Origin: Lactifluus volemus
Taxonomy: Eukaryota; Basidiomycota; Agaricomycetes; Russulales; Russulaceae
DNA: 64,000 nt
Reading direction: 5' to 3'
Assembly: GCA_022376515.1 (NCBI GenBank)
Contig: WTXI01000093.1
Coordinates: forward strand, 1 to 64,000
Both the position numbers and the translations under genes were made by a program. Shown in pieces: positions 29,886 to 40,795 of the stretch (positions within the stretch are counted from its first letter, which is position 1; every line of letters begins with the position of its first letter). The notes under the pieces are model-generated. The model was not told where the DNA came from, did not search any database, and saw only the letters and a list, made by a program, of their open reading frames with translations.

Positions 29886-31628
29886 ATGAGCGCGACCCTC
29901 CTCAGAATAGAATTCCCCGACAACGAAACACTGATCCCAGTGCCTACCCGATACAACGATGACTTACCGGCGCATGTGAAAGGCGGTATATACTGGAACC
30001 CCACGGACCGGTGTTACTGCGTAGCGCAAGAGGGAGAATCAGTCCGCGTAGAATTTATCAACGACGTCTGGCACGCCGTGCTACGCCACCACGAGATACT
30101 CAAATCCTGCCCCGCGCTGAGACTTAACGAAGCGGCAGGAGCAGGATGGTGGCGTGAAAGCGACGCTCAGCATCCGAACAACCGCGCCCTCAATGCAATA
30201 AGGGAAGACAGCGAGGACGATGGAAGTACGGGGGAACCGGAACCGACGACCCCCCTGTCCACCCACTCCTACCAAGAACCACCAGCGAACACCCCGATGA
30301 CCCACCTAGCAGAACAGGTGGACGCCATCACAATAGAACCAGAACCGATACAAGTCAGAGCGACCATGACCGAAGCACCGATTGTTGAAGCCAATCTGGC
30401 CATAAGAGGAGGAGGACCACTCCCTCCAATCGGTAACCAAGAATGGGTACTCAACCAAGGAAGAGCACCGCCTCCAGGCCCGCCTCAAGGACCACCTCAA
30501 GGCCCGCCACAGGGACCACCCCAAGGCCCGCCTCATGGAGGAGGACCCCCAGGCTGGCCCCCGGCCGGACCCCCAGGAGGAGGACCTCCAGGAGGCGGAC
30601 TGCCACAAGGACCGATGCCAGGGCCAGGCTACCTCATGGGAGCACCCACTGGGCAACCACCCACCATCTTTGATGGAGATAGACAGAAAGCGGATGACTT
30701 CATGGACGAATGGAACCTCTTCTGCCTTAATAACACCTTCAACTACGCCTTCGCCCTCCCCTACCAAAGAGTCGCCAATTGCCTGTCCTACATCAAAGGA
30801 CCCAAAGTTGCCAACTGGAACAGGACCCAGGTCCAGTGGCTCCATAACGTCACGACGCGAAACGTGAACCCAGTCGGTTATGACAACCAGTGGCTGTGGG
30901 ACACTTTCGCGGACGAATTCAGGAGCGCATTCCAAGACACGGCAGCGGAACAGAACGCGGAAAGGAACCTCTCCAACCTTCAGATGAAAGGAGGAGAACT
31001 AGACACCTACATCAGCGACTTCACGGAACTCGCCAGGAAGGCAAACAGAAGCCTTCAGGACAAAGGAACCATCATCATGTTTCGACAAGGACTCCAATCC
31101 GCACTACACAACGCCCTCTACCATATTAACCCGGCTCCACGCACCTTCCAGCAATGGGCAGAGGCGGCCAGAGCCGAACAAGCCAAATGGGCAGAATGGG
31201 GCGCGCACGGATTCCAGGAACGTGTCAAAAAGTACAAAGAAAGCAAAGATGGCAGACGCACCTGGCAGGAACGCGCCAAGAACAGACAGAAGGACCGACG
31301 CTCTGATGCCATGGACGTAGACAATGTCCAGGTCAACGCCATGACAGACGCAGAAAAGGACAGCCTCATGAAGAAAGGAGCTTGTTTCTTCTGCAAAGAA
31401 ACCGGACACATGGCCAGAGTCTGCCCCAAGAAGAAGGGAAGGACGAACACTTGGAAAACCGCACCCAAACGCGTAGTGACAAAAGAAGCCTCTACAGCCA
31501 GCGCGGAACCAAGTGAGGAACCAGAGGAGGAAGATGACAAGAAGGACTTGCTAGGAAAAGTCAGAGGAATGTCCAGAGAGCAACGCGAGGAACTCATGGA
31601 CAGCATGCTGAAAGACGAGGGTTTTTAG
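29886..31628 (+). CDS. G3 Gag polyprotein
   Basis: The ATG at 29,886 begins MSATLLRIEFPDNETLIPVP; the frame is open further upstream but without ATG. An N-terminal domain (HVKGGIYWNPTDRCYCVAQE, VEFINDVWHAV) is shared with G1 and G0b. A Pro/Gln/Gly linker has repeats of GPPQ (about 30,470-30,540). The capsid starts QPPTIFDGDRQKADDFMDEW and includes LDTYISDFTELARKANR and FRQGLQSALHNAL. The zinc knuckle is CFFCKETGHMARVC, and an acidic helix ends DEGF at TAG (31,626-31,628). It is intact, about 580 residues. The linker replaces the poly-Gly run of G1, G2 and G0b. It assembles cytoplasmic particles. Confidence 0.92.
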   Translation: MSATLLRIEFPDNETLIPVPTRYNDDLPAHVKGGIYWNPTDRCYCVAQEGESVRVEFINDVWHAVLRHHEILKSCPALRLNEAAGAGWWRESDAQHPNNRALNAIREDSEDDGSTGEPEPTTPLSTHSYQEPPANTPMTHLAEQVDAITIEPEPIQVRATMTEAPIVEANLAIRGGGPLPPIGNQEWVLNQGRAPPPGPPQGPPQGPPQGPPQGPPHGGGPPGWPPAGPPGGGPPGGGLPQGPMPGPGYLMGAPTGQPPTIFDGDRQKADDFMDEWNLFCLNNTFNYAFALPYQRVANCLSYIKGPKVANWNRTQVQWLHNVTTRNVNPVGYDNQWLWDTFADEFRSAFQDTAAEQNAERNLSNLQMKGGELDTYISDFTELARKANRSLQDKGTIIMFRQGLQSALHNALYHINPAPRTFQQWAEAARAEQAKWAEWGAHGFQERVKKYKESKDGRRTWQERAKNRQKDRRSDAMDVDNVQVNAMTDAEKDSLMKKGACFFCKETGHMARVCPKKKGRTNTWKTAPKRVVTKEASTASAEPSEEPEEEDDKKDLLGKVRGMSREQREELMDSMLKDEGF

Positions 31629-31660
31629 GCGGCTCTAACCCACCAGCCTGGGAAAGAGCT
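31622..31660 (+). promoter_or_regulatory. G3 gag-pol -1 frameshift site and stem-loop
   Basis: GGT TTT TAG: TTT can slip onto the T of GGT. GGCTCT (31,631-31,636) pairs with AGAGCT (31,655-31,660) using one G-U pair; the loop contains CCTGG. The -1 frame is open through the site and encodes FLGGSNPPAWERAIE before pol. Confidence 0.65.
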
Positions 31661-34600
31661 ATAGAACTGTATCGGATCGGTATTAGGACTCGGAATTCTA
31701 TGATTTTGAATGTGCCCTACCGATCCATGCAGCGAATGGCCGAAGTAAAAACCCTTGTGGACAGCGGAGCCACAGAAAACCTCATGGACACCTTCACCGC
31801 TTCCTTTCTAAACGTCGCCCTCCAGAAACTCCCCCTCCCCCGAACCATCACCAACGCCGATGGCTCCGCTAACACAGCAGGAGCCCTCACCCATTACTGC
31901 GAACTCAGGATCAGACAGGGAGACAAAGAAGAAGTACAGAACTTCTATGTCTCGAACCTAGGCTCGGACCGAATTATCTTAGGATACCCTTGGCTGAAAG
32001 CGTTCCAGCCAAAGTTCGACTGGGAGACCAGTCAGCTGAAGGGACCTCTGGTACACTTAGAAGCCAAGTGGTACGACCAAGTGAAGAAGAGACAAGAAAG
32101 AATAATTGTGCGACAAGCGCGCGTAGATCCTGCCTGGGAAGAAGGAGACGAAATCATCCTAGTCAGCAAGGTCAACATGGCACAGCAATGGGCGGAGAAA
32201 GCAAACAAAGACAAAGAAAAAGTGGAGATCCCCCCACAATACCGAGACTTCGCCGACGTCTTCTCTGAAGAAGGAGCGAAGAGATTTCCCCCATCTAGAC
32301 CAGAGGACCATGCGATCAAATTAAAACCCGAAGCACCAGACGTCATTAACTGCAAAGTGTACCCTCTGACCACGGCGGAAAAGCAAGCCACGAAAGAATG
32401 GATTGACGAACACGAACAGAAGAACTACATCGAAAAATCCAACTCCCCTTGGTCGACGCCCTGGTTCTTCATCAAAAAGAAAGATGGAAGCCTCCGCCCC
32501 ATCCAAGACTATCGCGAAGTCAATAAATGGACGATCAGAGATGTCTATCCCATGCCAAGGATAGAACAAATCATGGAGGAACTCAGTGGCAAGGAGCTAT
32601 TCACCAAGTTCGACATCCGATCGGGGTACCACAACATACGCATCAAAGAAGAGGACCGCTGGAAAGCGGCCTTCAAAACCCCCTTCGGACTGTACCACCC
32701 TAACGTCATGTTATTCGGACTGAACAACTCCCCGGCTACCTTCCAATGTATGGCAGACAGAGTCTTCAAACCCATCTACGATGAATTCCCCGGGGAATGC
32801 CACGGGTACATGGACGATTTCCTGATAGCCACGCACAAAGACCCAGCCCGCCACCGTTTAATAACACGGAAAGTCCTACAGGTATTCCGCGATCACAGCC
32901 TATTCCTCAAACTCCCCAAGTGCGAGTTTGAGAAGGACGCGGTTGAGTACTTAGGCATCTACGTGAAAGATGGAACTATCCGCATAGATCCGACCAAGCG
33001 AAGTGGACTAGCAACGTGGCCGCGACAACTATCAACTGTGACCCAAGTACGGAGCACCCTGGGAGTCTTAGGGTACCAGAGACCCTTCATCAGGGGATTC
33101 GCCCATATTGCCAAACCTCTCACGAGCCTCCTTAAAAAGGGGCAGACATTCAAATGGACGCAGGAGTGCACGGACGCTCTGAACAAACTAATTGACATTG
33201 TAACCAGCGACCCAGTGCTCTTCCGACCAGATGAAACCAAACAGTTCGAACTAGAGGTGGATGCCTCTCAGTACGCAATAGGGGCCATCCTCTACCAGCG
33301 TGACGACAATGAGAAACAAAGACCAGTGGCCTACCATTCGGAAACACTGAATGAAGCTGAACACGGCTACGATATCTTCGACAGGGAACTGATGGCAGTA
33401 GTCAAGGGGCTGGAGAACTGGCGACACCTCCTACTGGGCGCACAACATGAAGTTTTGGTGTTTACGGACCATGCTAACCTACAACACTGGCGCAACCCAC
33501 AGAAAATCAACAGGAGGGTTGCCCGATACATCCCGCGACTTGCGGAGTATAACTACAAACTGATCCACAAACCTGGGAAGTACAATAAAGCGGATCACCT
33601 CTCGCGCCGCCCTGATTATGACCAAGGGAAGGAAGACAACCAAGATGTCACAGTTCTCCCCGACTCAGTCTTCATCCGAGCCATTAGCCTCTCCTCCCTC
33701 GAAGAACGCGTCTTCGAGGCACAAACCCGTACCCCCGCAGAGCTCCTCCAGTGGTCGGAGCTCCACCCTCGCATGCACAAGAGGGATGACATCTGGTTCC
33801 ACGATAACAAACCAGTTGTCGTGGTAGACAACACCCTGAGACGGGAGATAGTTACTCACTACCATGACCACCAGACGGCAGGACACCCCGGAATTTTCTA
33901 CACCTACCTGCTTGTCACGCGCGATTACTGGTGGCCCGACGTCAAACAGTTCGTCAAAAACTATGTACAAGGATGCGCCGTCTGCCAAGCGACGAAAAGT
34001 CGTACCACCAAGCCCAAGATCCCCATCTTCCCCATCACCACAGAACGAAACGCTGCCCCCTTTGAAACGATAGCCCTAGACCTGATAACCGACTTACCCC
34101 TGTCAAAGGGTATGACTCTATCCTCACGATCACAGACCACGACTGCACCAAGGCGGCCGTGTTCCTCCCCTGTAACAAAACCATAGACGCACCAGGAGTG
34201 GCATCCCTGTATGCCGAGCACGTGTTTCCCCACTATGGAGCCCCTAGAAAAGTCATCTCAGACCGAGACCCTCGTTTCACCGCTAACTTCGCACGAGAAC
34301 TCTGCCGGATACTAGGGTCAGCTCAGAACCTCAGTACGGCTTACCACCCACAGACGGACGGGCAGTCAGAACGCACTAACCAATGGCTGGAGCAGTACTT
34401 AAGGATCTATGGGAATTACGAACAAGACGACTGGGCCACCTGGCTACCCATGGCGCAGTACGTACAAAGGTCGTGGCCTAACGCCACCACAAACAAGACG
34501 CCGTTTGAGCTCCTCATGGGACACACGCCCTCTCTACCTGACCATCCGATCACAACCAACGTCCCCCTTCTGGAAGACAGACAACACACCCTAGAACGTG

Positions 34601-36483
34601 TAAGAGAGCAGGCTCAACGATCGATCAAAGCCGCTCAAAACACACTGCAACGTTACGCCCAGAGGAAGAAGGGGCAACGTAACTACAGGCCTTTCCATGA
34701 AGGCGAGAAGGTCTGGCTAGAAGGAACTAATCTAAAAACGACGCACCCCACTGCCAAATTAAACAACAAACGGCATGGACCTTTCCTCGTGACCAAGGTC
34801 GTGTCACCGGTGGTTTTCAAACTGCGACTCCCTGCCTCGTGGAAGATACACGATGTCTTCCATGCCTCCCTCCTTTCGCCATATAAGGAGACGGAGGAAC
34901 ACGGTGAGAACTTTGAAGAACCCCCACCTGACCTGATCGAAGGCGAGACGGAGTACGAGGTGGATCAAATCCTTGACATGCGGTGGAGCGGAGGCAAGAA
35001 CAATAGAAAGCGCCAATATAGGGTTCGATGGAAAGGCTACAGCGAAGCACATGACACCTGGGAGCCAGAAGGAAACATACAGGCCCCGGACTGCCTCAAA
35101 GAGTTCATCCGAAGGCATCCGAAGAAGGCGCTCGCGGAAGACATAAAAGAGAAGCCAAAGAAGAGAGGACGAGTCATCATTCGATCCATCCAAGTCTCTC
35201 CCCCAATGCCTTCCTCCTCCGACAACTCCTCTCCCACTTCCCCTATCACTCCTCGCCGCCCAATAGCGGTCTATAGCCCCGAGGACAGGGACTTTCTCGC
35301 AGCAATTGCCCAGGTCGACGTCCAGGTCATTCAGGACCTCCTGATGGGCAGAGACACCTCCCCAGTATCCGAAGCCCCCTCTTCTCCTCGCTACGTACCA
35401 GCCACACCCTCCGAAACCGCGGTGGATGACGACGATGACATCCAAGAGATACCGCGTCTCCCTACCCCTCCTCGCGCCAGAGTCATGACCCCCATACCAG
35501 AAAGAACCATCCCTACCCCTGTGGGATTCCACCACTACGAAGAGGACGACCCCCATGACTACTCCTTCACGATAAAGGACGCGGAGTCAGGGGGACTCGT
35601 AGAAATGGAGTTCGTCAAGTTCGCCATGAGGGATGACTCCTACATCACTGGATACACCAAGACCGGGGAGGGACCGTTCGAAGCCCCCCTTAACGCCCGC
35701 AGCCATCCAGACAAACAAACAGGTCGTGATGACCTCGTTTTGTTCCATCCTACCCACGTCTTCCGTCGCACTGTCGACGACGCACTCAGGCAGCTGGGGG
35801 ACCCTGGACTAACAGCGGAGGTGCAGCGTTACAGGTGGACGGAGGAAGAAAAAGAACGACTGAAGTCAGAGGGAAGGAAGCTGGGACAGAACCTCAGCGC
35901 CCTCCGCAAGAAGCACGAGGACAGCATCCGACGCCTTGGGACTACTGGGACGACCACCAGACTCCTCCCCTTCATCCTCAGCGACAGAGCAGATATACGA
36001 GGACCGCCACCTCGTCACTTCAACTCCCCACCGCCCGTCGTCGTCCCAGGCGCCCCACCGCCACCTCCTCGTCCCCTCCCCAATGAAGAAACCAGACAAC
36101 AGGTAGGAGGATCGCGCATGCGTGGCGGAGCGGGCAGCAGCGAGGAAGAACGCCCCAAGCGCACCACTAAGAAGCCGTACACCAGTGCGCGCGACATGAA
36201 AGGCAAGAAGAAGGCCAAGGAGTGGCAGCCGCCTAACACCCGCTGCAACCTCTGTCGCAAACTTGGGCACGTCGGCGCCCGCTGCTGGACCCCGCACGTC
36301 AACTGTCCACGCAAGGGTGGGGAATGCCTCATTGGAACGGGGCATGAAAACTACAAAAGTCACCGCTGCCCCGCCGCCTGGGCCAAAGACGCGAAGGCCG
36401 ATTACGACGCGGAGCAGAACTGGTACAGCGATGACTACAACGACGACGTCCACAACCTGGACCCCGCCTTCTGGGAGTGCTGA
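31629..36483 (+). CDS. G3 Pol: protease, RT, RNase H, integrase, chromodomain and C-terminal extension; one frameshift
   Basis: In the -1 frame to gag. Protease TLVDSGATENLMD. Reverse transcriptase has FDIRSGYHNIRIKEEDRW, FGLNNSPATFQ and HGYMDDFLIAT. RNase H has ELEVDASQYAIGAILYQ and YDIFDRELMAVVKG. The integrase zinc region is HDHQTAGHPG...CAVCQA, and the core has ALDLITDLP, SDRDPRFTA and DGQSERTNQ. Near 34,108 (SKG then YDSIL in relatives) one base is missing, so the frame changes between 34,100 and 34,160. After integrase the chromodomain (about 34,955-35,110: VDQILDMRW, YRVRWKGYSEAHDTWEPEGN) marks a chromovirus that could target heterochromatin. About 450 more residues follow, ending in a Cys-rich motif, CNLCRKLGHVGARCW, and a stop at 36,481-36,483. 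The frameshift would inactivate this copy unless it is a sequencing error. Confidence 0.92.
35125..36483 (+). other. G3 C-terminal extension beyond the chromodomain
   Basis: About 450 codons in frame with the chromodomain. A basic, Ser/Pro-rich stretch is followed by a folded-looking region (35,530-35,900: DPHDYSFTIKDAESGGLVEM, FHPTHVFRRTVDDALRQLGD, then a charged helix). A Pro-rich linker and a cysteine cluster follow (36,243-36,400: CNLCRKLGHVGARC, then C-x6-C and H/C residues). The first part of the cluster resembles a retroviral knuckle. I do not recognise the middle region. Its long open frame in an element with otherwise intact coding argues that it is translated. Confidence 0.7.
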
Positions 36484-36506
36484 GTGGTTGGTGGGACAAC
36501 CACCTA

Positions 36507-36519
36507 AGACGGGAGGTAA
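36507..36519 (+). promoter_or_regulatory. G3 polypurine tract
   Basis: AAGACGGGAGGTAA precedes the 3' LTR start (TGTTACGG at 36,520), as expected for the plus-strand primer. Confidence 0.65.
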
Positions 36520-36965
36520 TGTTACGGATTTGTCTGGACCTCTGCCTCCCTGTTGCCTCATGTTTTTCATTTCCGTCTACATTCTCGCTTACGGACAGAG
36601 CCTCACCTTGTACGACACAGAACAGCGTGTTCTTGACTCACAGTGACTCTTATGACATCATTAGCCTAGAACTTCGATGACGTCGTAGTTAGACCCAGGC
36701 TCATGACATCATTACTGATGTCACTCGCCCTTTGCCCTGTACAGTATATAAAGACCCCTCGACTTGTGTCCTTGCTCTCCAGCTTGGACTTCTCTCCAAT
36801 ACTAGCCTCTTGAACCTCCTCACAAATCCCCTTGTGATCCCCTCTCCTCTTGAAGCCCTCTAAGTGCTATAACTTAGCTAGACCCAACTCAGACTCGCGT
36901 CTTTGTTGATCCCTCCTGAAACACTTGATCCTATCTTAGGAACTAGGAACAGCTGGTCCCTAACA
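36520..36965 (+). repeat. G3 3' LTR (446 bp, complete)
   Basis: Bounded by TGTTACGG and CCCTAACA, it contains the same TATA box and start region as the 5' LTR. Three copies of this LTR exist in the window (28,690 inverted, 29,137 truncated, 36,520). Confidence 0.92.
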
Positions 36966-37283
36966 GTCAGACACACATGTCCAGTTGAGACAATACTTGT
37001 CCAAGTAAATCATTCATTGCATATCATCAAGCATTTTCCAGTGCATGTCTGGCACTGTGATGCCAGTGGTGCTCTGCACCCCACCACTTGTAAGAAGATG
37101 GGGAAGTGTAATTGGAAGAATAGTAGCACAGAGGGGTTTCATCAGCCCACTGCACAGAGATATCATGGAGTTGAGACATGGAAAACAAAAAGTAGCATGC
37201 CAGCACAAATGAAAATGGGGACAAAGAATAAATGGTATTTGTTTGGAGATCCTTGCACCAGCTTTACTATGGGAATTCCAACT
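36966..37283. other. Unassigned stretch right of G3
   Basis: It is neither gypsy nor KDZ sequence that I can recognise. An open plus-strand frame gives HTCPVETILVQVNHSLHIIK and later CKKMGKCNWKN, but it starts inside the LTR and has no support as a gene. It may be the target-side DNA of G3 or a further transposon piece. Confidence 0.3.
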
Positions 37284-38782
37284 GGTGGTAGGTCATGGTT
37301 CGATTAGACCCTCCGACACCTATTCTTTCTTGACAACAAAAACGCGATTGAGTATATGAGACAATAATCGAACGTACTTTTCTGCCTTGTATGCCAACTT
37401 ACGGTTCGGGTACCCCGCCGACTTGGCCAGCTCATATGACGCAGCGGGAGGGCGGAGTCCGAGTCTGCACGGAATATAGGTCGCGTTCTCGAGATGCCTT
37501 CATAACGGGCTAATAGTAAGAATGGGAGTCGACTAGAAGCGTTCATCACTTAGGGTGTGCGGAGTTCCATTAGCACCTCCCGAGTCATCTTGCTACGCGG
37601 GGCGTGCACAGAAATCAAAGCAAGCACTACCTGTATCCTTGGATCAGCTCCACCTGACTCAGAGGATGTACTTAACTTATGAAAATAACGAGGCAGAGAA
37701 AGGACGTATCCACAATAACCTGGCAACGCGACTCGGATTAGGGAATCAAAGAGGATGAAAAGCTCAACTTCAACAAGATCAGGCGAGCAGAACGGTAACC
37801 AGAGAGGAATGAAGACACGTATGTACCTCTTAGTGCATCTGTGGGACGGTCGCATACTAGTACGCCCTGTGCGACGAACGCACGATGAACATAGAGTAGC
37901 GCTGCTGGCCCGTGAGACATGGCGACATCATTCAAGTTGCGACTTCACTCAGACAGCAATAGTCTCCGGCATAAAGCGTTGCATTAAATCGGAGACAGTT
38001 ATTCCCGGGGAGTTCCATGTCGCAGATCTTGCGATCAAGTTTTGGGAATGACGGAGTATTACTCGGGAGCCTGAGAGCGATGCGTGAGAATACCCGCAAC
38101 AACTTCAGTCAAAAACTTGCCAAACTGAGCCTTCCAATGTGGAACAACACACGAACACAACCACAGTGACAAAATGCACGTCCGAAGTGGGCATGGATGT
38201 TCCTGGGCTGCGTTTGTGCGGGCCAGCCTGAGTTGAGGATGCGATGGTTGAGAGCTTCTGATTTGCGGTGTAATAAAAAGGTTGTAGTGTACGTACCTTC
38301 AAGTTCTCTCAGCTGGCGTTGGTTTATTTATGTCGCTATTTGCCCGTCTATAAGAATTAAATCGGAACTGAAATGAGTAGGCGTTCCGTGAATGGCTCAG
38401 GCTTCACAGATATTGCCAACAACTACGATTCTACAGAGCCAAATAACAGCGTATCAAACTGATCCTTTGTATTCACGGACATTATTTTGTGGCAGTGCAT
38501 CAAGCATGCTCTATAGTACATTCCTCTGGTTATAGGGTTGGAGATGGGAAGCGAGCGAGTGATAGGGTCTGAGTCACTGACACTGTGATCATGGCTTTTC
38601 GTTGATCGTCTCAGTCGATCCCGGCACTTTCTCTTCGTCCACAATATTCGTCGCGCCCCCATCCTCAAACGCGGTCTTCTGTTTTTCAAACTGGGATCCG
38701 TGGTTCCTTTACGGAGCGAACAAAAATCAGTGTTGGTAAATATGGAAAGCGATATGCACGCGACTCACTCCGGCCCAATAAA
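37284..38782. repeat. Duplicated block (copy 1) of the DNA downstream of the MFS transporter gene
   Basis: It matches 43,340-44,780 over about 1.4 kb with scattered indels, for example AGTCTCCGGCATAAAGCG (37,960; 43,970), CCTGGGCTG (38,205; 44,210) and GAATTAAATCGGAACT (38,355; 44,360). Similarity stops at 38,782, inside the copy of the transporter's penultimate exon. I see no gene in the rest of the block. Confidence 0.85.
38589..38782 (-). pseudogene. Fragment of the JEN1-like transporter 3' end (last exon, last intron, end of previous exon)
   Basis: The minus strand repeats the end of the gene at 44,591-46,647: IIGPE-like end, GTGAGT...CAG intron, and the final exon through NEKP and its TGA (38,589-38,591). 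There is one clear substitution (GGATNIVDEE against GGATDIVDEE). The rest of the gene is missing; different DNA follows at 38,783. The retained intron shows DNA-level duplication and not retroposition. Confidence 0.8.
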
Positions 38783-39300
38783 CGGTTTAGCAAGCCATCC
38801 ATAGTCAAAGGAATCCCCACTTGCCTTGTGGCATGCGATAAAGTTGGTGTCGAACGTCCCCAGTGCACCGTACCGCTCAGCGATCTTTGACGGTGACCTT
38901 TACAAAGACAGCGAGATAGTGCTTGACCGCGTGGGTGGTGTGGGATCGGCAAAGATAGGCGCAACCTCACATGTCGAGAATGTGGGCGATGGTTCGGCGG
39001 AGCGAGTCGGTACAGCCTACGGTATGCTTCAGGCCAGAGACGCAGGGGCCAGTCATGGCAAAGGAGCTAATCTGGATACGCCAGAGGGTCTCCCACAAGC
39101 AGCGCGGGTGTCCTTGGGAGCCTCGAATGAGTCACCGAGCAGGGCTGACGGGAGCAACTTGACCTCATTGAAACGCGTCGCGCCGGTGAACGGGCACGTA
39201 CTGCAGCGGACGCAAATGAAGATGCAGCAGAGGCAAAAGATTCGAATCCTATACGCTTGGCGGGAGTTGGGCTCGCAGCGCGCTGTACCGGTGAACTAGG
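38783..39300 (-). pseudogene. Unrecognised fragment, possibly a broken gene
   Basis: The minus strand has short plausible protein segments in changing frames (RFNEVKLLPSALLGDSFEAP, SSFAMTGPCVSGLKHTVGC, ALGTFDTNFIACHKASGDSF) separated by stops. An uninterrupted plus-strand frame (38,826-39,299) starts with ATG but looks compositionally random. I cannot assign a family; it may be a decayed gene fragment between two duplicated blocks. Confidence 0.3.
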
Positions 39301-39401
39301 TCATGCAATCAACCTGAGATTCAGATAGGTCCCTTCACGCCCAGCAATCCTCCCAAAAAATGGCTCGCATCATGGTAACGCTCCATCTCTGCATAATCAA
39401 C

Positions 39402-39684
39402 TCATGTTTTTCGATCATTACCAGGTCCAGATGCTGCTGTAGCACGCGCCCCGCGGCCAACTTCAAACCGCTGGGCCACTGGATTGTCCACCTGCTGCAC
39501 CTAGGATGCCCGCCTTGAACGCGTCGAGCTCGTTGAGACAATCGAGACCAGTACTGCGCGCCCACACGATGGGATGTGCCGTGCTCGCGTACAACTTTTG
39601 TGCAACTTGTCCACCGCAGACATCATCTCGTGGTTCTCAAAGTAGTGTTCCCGAGCGTACCGGACGGGAGTGTCGGGCGAGAAC
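39402..39684 (-). pseudogene. COQ6 last-exon copy (inverted), frameshifted
   Basis: The minus strand begins at the position of the exon 6 acceptor and reads VRYAREHYFENHEMMSAVDK, then loses frame (KLHKSCTRARHIPS against KLHKLYASTAPPIV in COQ6). The 3' end with AAAACATGAG and part of the COQ6 3' flank are present. It is shorter than the real exon (371 bp), so it has internal deletions. Confidence 0.8.
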
Positions 39685-40589
39685 CTAGGTCGAGCGACCT
39701 TTGCGTTAGCTAGGCAGGAACCTGAAGGAATCCTACAAGCCTCGCCACTCCTATCGAACGATTTGAAATGTTCGGGTGTCCAAACCTCACATGTCCTTGG
39801 ATGCGAGATTGCGACCGCGCTCGTCTGTCCGGTGACACACGCCATTCGTTCCCTTCATCTTGGCAATTATCTGCGGCTTATTAATAATGTTCCGATCGTT
39901 TTCAATGTGAACGCCGACGTAGAGCGACGCACCACAAATGAGTATGAGCTCGCAACGAACGCAAGCTGACATGGTGGTCCAACGGTGGAGAAACTGCACA
40001 TCCCATCCTCATATCTGGTGTGGCAACTGCGATCGTCCGAGTGCTGACCCCGGTTGAGATTGTTATTGATAATGGAACTTGCTGCATGACCGGTGGGGTT
40101 TCTGAGAATAGGCAGAAGGTAATAATAGTGTTGGTTAATATCTACAGGCGAGGCAGTCAGTCTTGCATATCTCTATCTTAAGAAGCAGTTAGCATGTGAC
40201 GGATACAAGGGAGCGATTAGACCAACCCACGTTTGCAGTCGTGGTAGGCCTGGAAAAGAGTCACGGTCGTACTAGCCGTGTCAGTTGAGGTAATTCGTGA
40301 ATGCTTTAAATGCCTCTCCACATGGGCTTGAGTTGGATAAAATTTGAGAACGATCAACTCGGTAAAACAATCGAAGACTCACTCTGCAAACTGTGAAGTG
40401 ATTGATCGCTTCGTGCAGATGAAAAGTTTGTTGACAAGACATAGATTCGTTTATCTCTTTGTAGTTTTTCGGAGTGAAAAGTGACAGAGGACTGTCGTCG
40501 GGCATGGGAGAGGCTGCGCCTGGAGTCGTCCCGACCTCGAAATTCCCACGATGATGGAACACCTTCCCGATTCACCCAGATAGCGCGGC

Positions 40590-40795
40590 CCAACGGCGGT
40601 GCTTCTGCACGTTCTTGCCACCGGCTCATCACTTTTTCCCCACTCATCACCATATTGGAGACCATGCCCGTGTTTCGCTCCTTGCCGGGGGGGGCCCTTT
40701 GATTCAGCCTCGAGACCAGCCTCATTCCGCTCTTCACCGTCGAATACGTCGCTCACTGTACCGCGACGAGTTATTCCTTGTCTGCTACTTTAGAT
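40590..40795 (+). pseudogene. Voltage-gated ion-channel-like fragment (S1-S2), copy 1
   Basis: Plus strand, frames joined: VLATGSSLFP-type S1 remnant, then in another frame FSLETSLIPLFTVEYVAHCT, which resembles the S2 start of fungal Kv-like channels. Three related copies on the minus strand at 54.9, 59.3 and 63.0 kb preserve the upstream part better. It is broken by frameshifts. Confidence 0.45.

Larger units (their letters stand above)
29137..36965 (+). mobile_element. G3: nearly intact Ty3/gypsy chromovirus
   Basis: The order is 5' LTR lacking its first 49 bp, self-priming site, pre-gag ORF, gag, stem-loop, pol with integrase and chromodomain, long C-terminal extension, polypurine tract and complete 3' LTR. 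The two LTRs differ at only a few positions, so insertion was recent. One base is missing in the integrase reading frame. Flanking bases (GTCAG on the right) show no matching duplication on the left. Confidence 0.92.

Noticed and set aside
38826..39299. 157-codon plus-strand ORF
   Set aside because: No recognisable domain and lies opposite broken minus-strand coding remnants; composition looks random.
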